Below, piece by piece: positions 42,026-49,443 of a DNA stretch of 61,717 bases. A program made the position numbers and the translations under genes. The DNA is taken from the NCBI GenBank assembly GCA_035763745.1, contig DASUAO010000039.1:1-61717 (forward strand). The letters are read 5' to 3'. The first letter of the stretch is position 1. Each line of letters begins with the position of its first letter. A model generated the notes under the pieces. The model was not told the DNA's origin. It ran no database searches and was given only the letters and a program-made list of their open reading frames with translations. This DNA comes from DASUAO01 sp035763745 (GTDB taxonomy: Bacteria > Actinomycetota > Acidimicrobiia > IMCC26256 > PALSA-555).

Positions 42026-43780
42026 GTGTCGGAGGAGCACGAACGGCGCCTCGCCGAGTACGAGCGCCAGGTCGGGGAGCTCCAGGCGCAGGCCAAGGCC
42101 CTCGAGGAGGAGGTCGTGGTCCTGCGGCGACGCCTCCAGGACGCGCCCAAACGCGTCCGGAGCCTCGAGGAGCGCCTGCTGGAGGCCAAGGGTCAGCTCG
42201 CCCAGGCGGTCTCCCAGAACGAACGGCTCTCGGCCACCCTGCGCGAGGCGCGCGAGCACATCGCCGCGCTGCGCGAGGAGGTCGAGAAGCTCACGATGCC
42301 GCCGTCTGCGTACGGCACCTTCCTCGCGGCCAACGACGACGGGACCGTCGACGTCTTCAGCGCCGGACGCAAGATGCGCGTCTCCGTGCACCCTGAGGTC
42401 GACCTCGAGGCGCTCGACCGCGGGCAGGAGGTCGTCCTGAACGAGTCGCTCAACGTGGTCCTCGCGCGGGGCGTCGAGGTCTCCGGCGAGGTGGTCGTGA
42501 TCAAGGAGCTGCTCGAGGACGCGACGCGCGTCCTGGTGGTGGGGCGGGCCGACGAGGAGCGCGTGTGCGAGCTCGCCGGGACGCTGCTCGGTGAGCGACT
42601 GCGCGCCGGCGACCACCTCTTGCTCGACGCCCGGTCGGGTCTGGTCGTCGAACGGCTCCCGCGCCCCGAGATCGAGGAGCTCGTGCTCGAGGAGGTCCCC
42701 GACGTCACCTACGACGACGTGGGCGGCCTCGACGAGCAGATCGAAGCGATCCAGGACGCGGTGGAGCTGCCGTATCTCTACGCGGAGATGTTCCACGAGC
42801 ACCGGCTCCAGCCGCCGAAGGGGATCCTCCTGTACGGACCTCCAGGGTGTGGAAAGACCCTCATCGCGAAGGCGGTCGCGAACTCGCTCGCCAAGCGCGT
42901 CGCGGAGAAGACCGGCAACGAGAACACGCGCTCGTACTTCCTCAACATCAAGGGCCCCGAGCTCCTCAACAAGTACGTCGGCGAGACCGAGCGCCAGATC
43001 CGCCTGATCTTCCAGCGAGCGCGTGAGAAGTCCGAAGAGGGCGTGCCGGTGATCGTGTTCTTCGACGAGATGGACTCGCTCTTCCGCACTCGCGGGACCG
43101 GCATCTCGTCCGACATCGAGAGCACGATCGTCCCGCAGCTGCTGGCCGAGATCGACGGCGTCGAGAGCCTGAAGAACGTGATCGTGATCGGCGCCTCGAA
43201 CCGTGAGGACCTCATCGACCCCGCCATCCTGCGCCCCGGGCGTCTCGACGTGAAGATCAAGATCGAGCGCCCCGACGAGCTCGCAGCGGCGAAGATCTTC
43301 GCCCAGTACCTCACCCCCGACCTCCCGATCGCCGCGGCGGAGCAGGAGGCCCACGGCGCCGTCGGTGACGCGGTCACCGCGATGATCGACGCCGCGGTCG
43401 AGCGCATGTATGCCGACGACGACTCCAACCGCTTTCTGGAGGTCACCTACCAGAACGGTGACAAAGAGGTCCTCTACTTCAAGGACTTCGCGTCCGGGGC
43501 CATGATCGAGAACATCGTGCGTCGCGCCAAGAAGCTCTCGATCAAGCGCCAGATCGACGGTGGCGCGAGCGGCATCTGCGCCGAGGACCTGCTCGAGTCG
43601 ATCACGCAGGAGTTCCGCGAGCACGAGGATCTGCCCAACACCACGAACCCGGACGACTGGGCGAAGATCTCGGGAAAGAAGGGCGAGCGGATCGTCTATG
43701 TGCGCACGCTCATGTCCGAGGGCGACGACGCCCAGGGCGGTCGGCAGATCGAGCGCGTCGCCACGGGGCAGTACCTCTAG
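42026..43780 (+). CDS. arc: Proteasome-associated ATPase ARC/Mpa
   Basis: 584 residues. N-terminal coiled coil (about 1-85, EHERRLAEYERQVGELQ...) that captures Pup, OB domains, then AAA+ module with Walker A GPPGCGKT near 271-278, Walker B VIVFFDE near 343-349, and sensor/arginine-finger text NREDLIDPAILRPGRLD. It ends in GQYL, the tail that opens the 20S gate. Unfolds pupylated substrates and feeds PrcAB. Strong AGGAGG before GTG. Stop codon overlaps that of the opposing VOC gene in CTAG. Confidence 0.96.
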   Translation: MSEEHERRLAEYERQVGELQAQAKALEEEVVVLRRRLQDAPKRVRSLEERLLEAKGQLAQAVSQNERLSATLREAREHIAALREEVEKLTMPPSAYGTFLAANDDGTVDVFSAGRKMRVSVHPEVDLEALDRGQEVVLNESLNVVLARGVEVSGEVVVIKELLEDATRVLVVGRADEERVCELAGTLLGERLRAGDHLLLDARSGLVVERLPRPEIEELVLEEVPDVTYDDVGGLDEQIEAIQDAVELPYLYAEMFHEHRLQPPKGILLYGPPGCGKTLIAKAVANSLAKRVAEKTGNENTRSYFLNIKGPELLNKYVGETERQIRLIFQRAREKSEEGVPVIVFFDEMDSLFRTRGTGISSDIESTIVPQLLAEIDGVESLKNVIVIGASNREDLIDPAILRPGRLDVKIKIERPDELAAAKIFAQYLTPDLPIAAAEQEAHGAVGDAVTAMIDAAVERMYADDDSNRFLEVTYQNGDKEVLYFKDFASGAMIENIVRRAKKLSIKRQIDGGASGICAEDLLESITQEFREHEDLPNTTNPDDWAKISGKKGERIVYVRTLMSEGDDAQGGRQIERVATGQYL

Positions 43781-44022
43781 CCGGGCGCCGTCCGGTCAAC
43801 CTGCTGCACGCAGAACTCGTTCCCCTCGGGGTCGAGCACGATGATCCACCGGAGCGCCGGCGATGTCGCCGTCGCCGCGAGCGAGCCGACGTGGGAGCGC
43901 CGGGCATCGCGTCGCTCGAGCCGCATCGGTGCCGGGTCGAACTCCTCGTACTCCAGTGCTTCGCACCAGAAGTGGGTTTGCGCGTCGAGGTCGTTGCAGT
44001 CGAGCGAGATCGAGACGGTCAC
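43777..44022 (-). CDS. Short VOC/glyoxalase-like protein, internally shrunken
   Basis: 81 residues from GTG. It starts like a glyoxalase/bleomycin-resistance domain (VTVSISLDCNDLDAQTHFWCEALEYEEFDP) and ends like one (IIVLDPEGNEFCVQQ), but the 60 or so residues between are reduced to about 35, lacking the second betaalphabetabetabeta unit's start. Either a minimal paralog or a decayed gene. TACCGT six bases upstream indicates it still has a promoter. Divergent from dop, tail-to-tail with arc. Confidence 0.55.
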   Translation of the reverse strand: MTVSISLDCNDLDAQTHFWCEALEYEEFDPAPMRLERRDARRSHVGSLAATATSPALRWIIVLDPEGNEFCVQQVDRTAPG

Positions 44023-44028
44023 GGGACC

Positions 44029-44034
44029 ACGGTA
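44029..44034 (-). promoter_or_regulatory. -10 box TACCGT for the VOC gene
   Basis: TACCGT on the minus strand six bases before GTG 44022. Confidence 0.4.
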
Positions 44035-44062
44035 GACAGCCGAAACGACCGGTGCCCGCCGG

Positions 44063-44068
44063 TAGGCT
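44063..44068 (+). promoter_or_regulatory. -10 box TAGGCT for dop
   Basis: TAGGCT six bases before GTG 44075; predicted leaderless start of dop-pup. Confidence 0.5.
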
Positions 44069-44074
44069 GGTGGT

Positions 44075-45586
44075 GTGGCGGTACCGAAGGTCTGCGGCAT
44101 CGAGACGGAGTACGGGGTCGTGCTGCGCGGCGCGGCCGACCCGAACCCGGTCCTCGCCTCCTCGGTGCTGATCAACGGCTACGCCGAGCACCACAAGGTC
44201 GGCTGGGACTTCGAGGACGAGTCGCCGGGCGTCGACGCCCGCGGCATGGCCCGGCCCGGCGCCCAGCCGCCCGAGATCGACACCCACCTCGTCAACACCG
44301 TCCTCACGAACGGTGCCCGGTACTACGTCGACCACGCACATCCCGAGTACTCCACCCCCGAGTGCCTCGACGCGCTCGAGCTGACCCTGGCCGACAAGGC
44401 GGGGGAGCGCATCCTCGCCCGTTCGATGCAGGCGGCCCGCTCCCTCCTCGACGACGGCCAGGAGGTCGTCGTCTACAAGAACAACTCCGACGGCAAGGGC
44501 AACAGCTACGGGACCCATGAGAACTACCTCATCGACCGCCACCTCCCGTTCGCCGCGCTGGTGCGGCACATGCTGCCCTGGTTCGTCACCCGGCAGGTCT
44601 TCACCGGCGCCGGCAAGGTCGGGTCCGAGAACGGCGCAGCCGCGGTCGACTACCAGATCAGCCAGCGCGCCGACTTCTTCGAGGAGGAGGTGGGGCTCGA
44701 GACCACGCTGAAGCGCCCGATCGTGAACACACGCGACGAGCCGCACGCCGACCCGCAGCTCTACCGTCGCCTCCATGTCATCGTCGGCGACGCGAACCTG
44801 TGCGAGATCGCGACGTTCCTGAAGGTCGGCACGACTGCGATCGTCCTCGCGATGGCCGAGGACGAGTTCTTCGAGTCCGGTGCCGCCCGCGGGGGTCGCA
44901 AGGACTTCTCGGTCGCCGGTCCGGTCGGCGCGATCCGCACCGTGTCGCACGATCCGACGTGCAAGGCCACGGTCGAGCTCGCCGACGGCAGCCGGATGAC
45001 CGCCGTCGAGCTCCAGTGGGAGTACCTGCGGCTCGCGCAGAAGTACGCCGACGAGACAGGGCTGGAGGCCTGTGGTGGGTCCGAGGTCGGCGGGCAGGTG
45101 CTCGCCCGCTGGGAGTCCGTGCTCGCCGGCCTCGAGCACGATCCGCGCACGCTCGACGGCCAGCTCGACTGGGTCACGAAGTGGAACCTCCTGGAGGCCT
45201 ACGTCGAGCGCGATGGCATCGGCTGGGACGACGCCAAGCTCGCGCTCCTCGACCTCCAGTACAGCGATGTGCGCCCGGAACGCTCCCTGTACGAGCGCCT
45301 GGTGCAGTCCGGGACCGTCGAGCGCATCCTCGACGAGGCCGACGTGATGGCGGCGACGACCCGTCCCCCGGACAGCACGAGGGCGTTCTTCCGGGGCGGT
45401 TGCCTCGCGCGTTGGCCCGACGCCGTCGTTGCGGCAAACTGGGACAGCATCATCCTCGACGTGGGCTCGGACCCGCTGAAGCGGATCCCCATGATGGAGC
45501 CGCTCCGCGGCACCCGGGAGCACGTGGAGGGACTGTTGGCCACATCGGCATCACCCGCGGAGCTCGTCTCCCGACTCTCGGGCTGA
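44075..45586 (+). CDS. dop: Pup deamidase/depupylase Dop
   Basis: 503 residues of the glutamine-synthetase-like Pup ligase superfamily. N-terminal GIETEYGV with the ATP/Mg glutamate, the Dop-specific insertion near residues 30-75 (YAEHHKVGWDFEDESPGVDARGM and neighbors), DHAHPEYSTPE, and NTRDEPHADPQLYRRLHVIVGDANL. It converts Pup's C-terminal Gln to Glu and removes Pup from substrates. The insertion and its place before pup distinguish it from PafA. Leaderless GTG predicted. Confidence 0.95.
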   Translation: MAVPKVCGIETEYGVVLRGAADPNPVLASSVLINGYAEHHKVGWDFEDESPGVDARGMARPGAQPPEIDTHLVNTVLTNGARYYVDHAHPEYSTPECLDALELTLADKAGERILARSMQAARSLLDDGQEVVVYKNNSDGKGNSYGTHENYLIDRHLPFAALVRHMLPWFVTRQVFTGAGKVGSENGAAAVDYQISQRADFFEEEVGLETTLKRPIVNTRDEPHADPQLYRRLHVIVGDANLCEIATFLKVGTTAIVLAMAEDEFFESGAARGGRKDFSVAGPVGAIRTVSHDPTCKATVELADGSRMTAVELQWEYLRLAQKYADETGLEACGGSEVGGQVLARWESVLAGLEHDPRTLDGQLDWVTKWNLLEAYVERDGIGWDDAKLALLDLQYSDVRPERSLYERLVQSGTVERILDEADVMAATTRPPDSTRAFFRGGCLARWPDAVVAANWDSIILDVGSDPLKRIPMMEPLRGTREHVEGLLATSASPAELVSRLSG

Positions 45587-45643
45587 GGACCGCACACCCC
45601 CGTCAGCACCACGAACCCCGCACCAGGACTGAGGATCGACACG

Positions 45644-45841
45644 ATGCCCGAGCAACAGCGCAAGCAGAAGCCCGCCCCCAAGGAGCGCGTCGACGAGACT
45701 GCCGACGTCACCACCGCGCCCAGCGAGCGCGGCGAGAAGCTCAAGGGCGAGCTCGACGACCTCCTCGACGAGATCGACGAGGTCCTCGAGGAGAATGCCG
45801 AGGACTTTGTGAAGAGCTACGTACAGAAAGGCGGCCAATAG
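45644..45841 (+). CDS. pup: Prokaryotic ubiquitin-like protein Pup
   Basis: 65 residues, intrinsically disordered N-terminus and amphipathic helix (EKLKGELDDLLDEIDEVLEE) that docks on ARC. Ends VQKGGQ, so the terminal Gln must be deamidated by Dop before PafA can ligate it. ATG preceded by an A/G-rich stretch (GACTGAGG). Its TAG stop overlaps an in-frame-shifted HNH ORF directly downstream. Confidence 0.96.
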   Translation: MPEQQRKQKPAPKERVDETADVTTAPSERGEKLKGELDDLLDEIDEVLEENAEDFVKSYVQKGGQ

Positions 45842-46185
45842 ACACGCTACGTGGTCGGAAGTACCACCAGCGGCTCCGTGGAGGAAGTCGGCACGATCAC
45901 CTCACGCGCCGGTACGGCATCGGCGCGGTTGACGTCGAGGCGATGATCGAGGTGCAAGGGAGACGGTGCCCCATCTGTGTCCGACCCGATCCCGAGCAGG
46001 TCGACCATGACCACGTGACCGGCCAGGTCCGAGGGGTTCTGTGCTGCAACTGCAACGGTGGTCTCGGACAGCTCCGTGACGACGTCGACGCGCTCCTCGC
46101 TGCAGTCGCGTATCTGACCCGCACCGACGGACTCGACGGGGCGACCCTCGACCGGGCGTGGGGGCTCGTGCAGGCCTCCGGGTAG
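45838..46185 (+). CDS. Endonuclease VII-like HNH protein, no canonical start
   Basis: Recombination endonuclease VII-type domain: CPIC...VDHDHVTGQVRGVLCCNCNGGLGQLRDD, with zinc Cys pairs and the His-Asp-His core. Homolog-like N-terminal text (RKYHQRL...HLTRRYGIGAVDVEAM) begins right after pup, but no ATG/GTG/TTG exists in this frame between well inside dop and 45943. ATA at 45838, which overlaps the pup stop as ATAG and has AAAGG seven bases upstream, is the best candidate; otherwise ATG at 45943 gives an 80-residue core. Frame is -1 relative to pup. Confidence 0.7.
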   Translation: MDTLRGRKYHQRLRGGSRHDHLTRRYGIGAVDVEAMIEVQGRRCPICVRPDPEQVDHDHVTGQVRGVLCCNCNGGLGQLRDDVDALLAAVAYLTRTDGLDGATLDRAWGLVQASG

Positions 46186-46188
46186 GCT
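46183..46188 (+). promoter_or_regulatory. -10-like TAGGCT sharing the HNH stop codon
   Basis: TAGGCT ten bases before the prcB ATG; its TAG is the HNH stop. Confidence 0.4.
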
Positions 46189-46198
46189 CTCCTCCCTG

Positions 46199-47011
46199 AT
46201 GAGCGACTCACCGCTGCCGTTCTTCGCGTCCGGGACCGATCCCGGCGCGTCCTTCCACGACCTGCTGCGCCGGGTCGCGCCCGACGCCCCGCCCGCCGGC
46301 GCCGTTGCGGCGGCGGCGACCATGCCGGAGATCGTGCACGGCACCACCGTCGTGGCGATCCGCTTCGCGAGCGGGGTGGTCATGGCCGGCGACCGGCGTG
46401 CGACCGCGGGGATGACGATCGCCAGCCGCCGGATCGAGAAGGTGTTCCCGGCCGACGACTACTCGGGCATCGCGATCGCCGGCGCCGCGGGGCCGGCCGT
46501 CGACATGGTCCGGCTCTTCCAGACCCAGCTCGAGCACTACGAGAAGATCGAGGGTGAGCTCCTGTCGCTCGAGGGCAAGGCCAACCAGCTCGCGATGCTC
46601 GTGCGCACGAACCTTCCGGCCGCGATGCAGGGCCTCGTCGTCATCCCGCTGTTCGCCGGATTCGACGACCGCCGCGTGGCGGGGCGGGTGTTCAGCTACG
46701 ACGTCACCGGCGGCAAGTACGAGGAAGCCGACTTCCAGGCCAACGGGTCCGGCGGCGTGCACGCCCGGAACTGGATCAAGGCCCAATGGACCGAGACGAT
46801 CACTCGTGACGACACCGTCGACCTCGCGCTTCGCGCGCTGTTCGCGGCTGCCGACGAGGACGCCGCGACGGGAGGCCCCGACCTCGTGCGTCGGATCTTC
46901 CCGACCATGGCGGTGATCGACGCGAACGGCTACGCGGCCGTCGCCGACGACGAGATCGCGACCCGCGCCGAGGCGCAGGTCGGTGGGCGCGAGGAGGGAG
47001 CGGGCCTGTGA
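46199..47011 (+). CDS. prcB: 20S proteasome beta subunit
   Basis: 270 residues with a 48-residue propeptide; autocleavage at HG|TTVVA would expose Thr49 as the nucleophile. Asp and Lys of the site are in GDRRAT and RIEKVFPAD. SGGVHARNWIK-like and GGPDLVRRIFPTMAVID match actinobacterial PrcB. Catalytic inner rings of the proteasome. GTGA overlap with prcA ensures equal output. Confidence 0.96.
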   Translation: MSDSPLPFFASGTDPGASFHDLLRRVAPDAPPAGAVAAAATMPEIVHGTTVVAIRFASGVVMAGDRRATAGMTIASRRIEKVFPADDYSGIAIAGAAGPAVDMVRLFQTQLEHYEKIEGELLSLEGKANQLAMLVRTNLPAAMQGLVVIPLFAGFDDRRVAGRVFSYDVTGGKYEEADFQANGSGGVHARNWIKAQWTETITRDDTVDLALRALFAAADEDAATGGPDLVRRIFPTMAVIDANGYAAVADDEIATRAEAQVGGREEGAGL

Positions 47012-47703
47012 CGATGCCGTTCTACGTCTCGCCGGAACAGGTGATGAAGGACCGCGCCGACTACGCGCGCAAGGGGATCGCGCGCGGCAAGAGCCTCGTC
47101 GCGTTGAGCACCGTCGAGGGCGTCGTCATCATCGCCGAGAACCCGTCCCGCACCCTCAACAAGATCAGCGAGATCTACGATCGCATCGCGTTCGCCGGGG
47201 TCGGCAAGTACAACGAGTTCGAGATGCTCCGCATCGCCGGCGTGCGCCAGGCCGACATCAAGGGGTACTCGTTCGCCCGAGAGGACGTGAACGCGCGGGC
47301 ACTCGCGAACGCGTACGCGCAGACGCTCGGACAGGTGTTCACCCACGAGATGAAGCCGTACGAGGTCGAGATCCTCGTCGCCCAGGTCGGGACCACGGTC
47401 GAGGACGACTCCCTCTTCCACATCCTCTACGACGGCACGGTGATGGACGAGGAGGGCTGCACGGTCCTCGGCGGCCAGGCCGAGGCGATCGACGAGATCC
47501 TCCAGGCCCAGTTCCGAGACGGCATGCACCGTGACGACGCGATCCGGCTCGGCGCGGCTGTGCTCGCCGGTGCCGACGCCCCGCCGCTCGGCGCCGACCA
47601 GCTCGAGGTCGGCGTGCTCGACCGCGCGAAGGCCCGCCGTGCCTTCGGCCGGGTGAAGGGCGAAGCGCTGGACGAGGTGCTCGCGGGCGCGGTGAGCACA
47701 TGA
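47008..47703 (+). CDS. prcA: 20S proteasome alpha subunit
   Basis: 231 residues. N-terminal gate segment MTMPFYVSPEQVMKDRADYARKGIARGKSL, then the Ntn-fold without a catalytic Thr: VVIIAENPSRTLNKISEIYDRIAFAGVG. Forms the outer rings that ARC docks on. Start overlaps prcB stop. Followed by the remnant of a secretory gene. Confidence 0.95.
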   Translation: MTMPFYVSPEQVMKDRADYARKGIARGKSLVALSTVEGVVIIAENPSRTLNKISEIYDRIAFAGVGKYNEFEMLRIAGVRQADIKGYSFAREDVNARALANAYAQTLGQVFTHEMKPYEVEILVAQVGTTVEDDSLFHILYDGTVMDEEGCTVLGGQAEAIDEILQAQFRDGMHRDDAIRLGAAVLAGADAPPLGADQLEVGVLDRAKARRAFGRVKGEALDEVLAGAVST

Positions 47704-47811
47704 CCGCGATTCCCTGGGCCGGTCCGCGCGCGTAGGCGCGACAGGCGCCGGGCCGTCACCAGTCCGTCCCGTTCGACCTTCGGGCCGCCCATCGAACCGA
47801 GGAGCGGCTCT

Positions 47812-48009
47812 GTGACGACATCAGCACGCATGGTGGCGGTTGTCGCGATCGCCGCCGTCGGAGCCGTGAGCTAGGCCGGCGCCGGAGCGACCGTCGCGAG
47901 CAAGGCGAAGAAGGTGCCGGCGGCCGAATACGCGAAGACCCTGTGCACCGCGTACAGCGAGGTCATCGCCGACTTCGCCGACGAGCCCGCTGCGGCCGGC
48001 GTCATCACG
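47812..48009 (+). pseudogene. Broken secretory-protein gene with in-frame TAG
   Basis: GTG with AGGAG ten bases upstream opens a good signal peptide (TTSARMVAVVAIAAVGAVS), then TAG at 47872, and the same frame continues with AGAGATVASKAKKVPAAEYAKTLCTAYSEVIADFADEPAA, which reads like the mature part of a small secreted protein. The frame then runs into the pafA promoter and start, where it loses sense. So the gene has a nonsense codon and a missing 3' end. A sequencing error at the TAG cannot be excluded. Confidence 0.6.
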
Positions 48010-48050
48010 TCCCGAGGAACCGGTGCGACGGGTATGGCCCCGTCGGCCGG

Positions 48051-48056
48051 TACCAT
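48051..48056 (+). promoter_or_regulatory. -10 box TACCAT for pafA
   Basis: TACCAT six bases before GTG 48063; predicted leaderless start inside the pseudogene remnant. Confidence 0.5.
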
Positions 48057-48062
48057 CGGGAC

Positions 48063-49421
48063 GTGGAACGGCGGATCTTCGGCCTCGAGAACGAGTACGG
48101 AGTGACGTGCACCCTCCGGGGGCAGCGCCGTCTCAGCCCTGACGAGGTCGCCCGCTACCTGTTCCGACGCGTCGTCTCGTGGGGCCGGTCCAGCAACGTC
48201 TTCCTCGAGAACGGCGCGCGCCTGTACCTCGACGTCGGGAGCCATCCCGAGTACGCGACCCCGGAGTGCGACTCCATCGCCGACCTCGTCGTGCACGACA
48301 AGGCGGGGGAGCGGATCCTGGAGGGACTCGTCCGCAGCGCCGAGCAGCGTCTCCGTGAGGAGGGGATCCGCGGCGAGGTCTTCCTCTTCAAGAACAACAC
48401 CGACTCGGCGGGGAACTCCTACGGCTGCCACGAGAACTACCTCGTCGAGCGCGACGGCGACTTCACGAAGTTCACCGACGTCCTGATCCCGTTCCTCGTC
48501 ACCCGCCAGGTCTATGCCGGGGCCGGAAAGGTCCTGCAGACCGCTCGGGGTGCGATGTACTGCATCTCCCAGCGGGCGGAACACATCTGGGAGGGCGTAT
48601 CGAGCGCGACGACCAGGTCGCGCCCGATCATCAACACCCGCGACGAGCCCCACGCCGACGCCGAGCGGTTCCGTCGGCTGCACGTGATCGTCGGCGACTC
48701 GAACATGAGCGAGTACGCCACGTTCTTGAAGCTCGGTGCCGCGTCGATCATCCTGCGCATCCTCGAGGAGGACCCCACTCCCTGGCGGGACCTCACACTG
48801 GAGAACCCGATCCGCGCCATCCGCGAGATCAGCCACGACATGACCTGTCGTCGGCGGGTCCGGCTCGCCAACGGGCGCGAGCTCTCCGCGGTCGAGATCC
48901 AGGCCGAGTACCTGACTCGGGCGCTCACGTTCGCCGAGAAGTACGGGCTCAGCCCGCTCGAGCAGCGCGCACTCGAGATGTGGGAGCACGTCATGACCCA
49001 CCTCGAGAGCGACCCGCTGAAGCTCACCACCGAGGTCGACTGGGTCGTCAAGCATCACCTGTTGGAGGCGTACCGCGAGCGTCACGACCTGCCGCTGACC
49101 CACCCCCGGGTCGCGCTCGTCGACCTCGCGTACCACGACGTCACGCGATCGCGATCCCTCTACTACCTGCTCGAACGGCGCGGCCAGGTGGAGCGCACCG
49201 CGACAGATGAGGAGATCGAGACCGCGGTGAGCACGCCGCCCCAGACGACCCGCGCTCGGCTGCGCGGCGCCTTCATCAAGCGGGCCAAGGAGCGCAAGCG
49301 CGACTACACGGTCGACTGGGTGCACCTCAAGCTCAACGACCAGGCGCAGCGCACAGTCCTCTGCAAGGACCCGTTCAAGTCGCGCGACGAGCGCGTCGAG
49401 CGGCTCATCGCGTCGCTGTAG
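48063..49421 (+). CDS. pafA: Pup-protein ligase PafA
   Basis: 452 residues, the usual PafA length and without the Dop insertion. RRIFGLENEYGVTC, SHPEYATPECD, KNNTDSAGNSYGCHENYL and NTRDEPHADAERFRRLHVIVGDSNM make the GS-like ATP and Pup sites. Joins the Pup C-terminal Glu to substrate lysines. GTG at 48063 chosen because homologous sequence begins at VERRIFGLE and a -10 box is six bases upstream. Confidence 0.95.
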   Translation: MERRIFGLENEYGVTCTLRGQRRLSPDEVARYLFRRVVSWGRSSNVFLENGARLYLDVGSHPEYATPECDSIADLVVHDKAGERILEGLVRSAEQRLREEGIRGEVFLFKNNTDSAGNSYGCHENYLVERDGDFTKFTDVLIPFLVTRQVYAGAGKVLQTARGAMYCISQRAEHIWEGVSSATTRSRPIINTRDEPHADAERFRRLHVIVGDSNMSEYATFLKLGAASIILRILEEDPTPWRDLTLENPIRAIREISHDMTCRRRVRLANGRELSAVEIQAEYLTRALTFAEKYGLSPLEQRALEMWEHVMTHLESDPLKLTTEVDWVVKHHLLEAYRERHDLPLTHPRVALVDLAYHDVTRSRSLYYLLERRGQVERTATDEEIETAVSTPPQTTRARLRGAFIKRAKERKRDYTVDWVHLKLNDQAQRTVLCKDPFKSRDERVERLIASL

Positions 49422-49443
49422 TCGGACCGACCCGAGGAACCGC

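Noticed and set aside
45820..45850. Programmed -1 frameshift joining Pup to the HNH protein
   Set aside because: The frames are related by -1, but there is no slippery heptamer, and a Pup lacking its free GGQ end would not work. An AUA start or decay is simpler.
47872..47874. TAG read through as an amino acid (pyrrolysine or suppression)
   Set aside because: No pyl genes or suppressor tRNA are visible, TAG is a normal stop for many genes here, and the downstream part also lacks a proper end; a pseudogene fits better.
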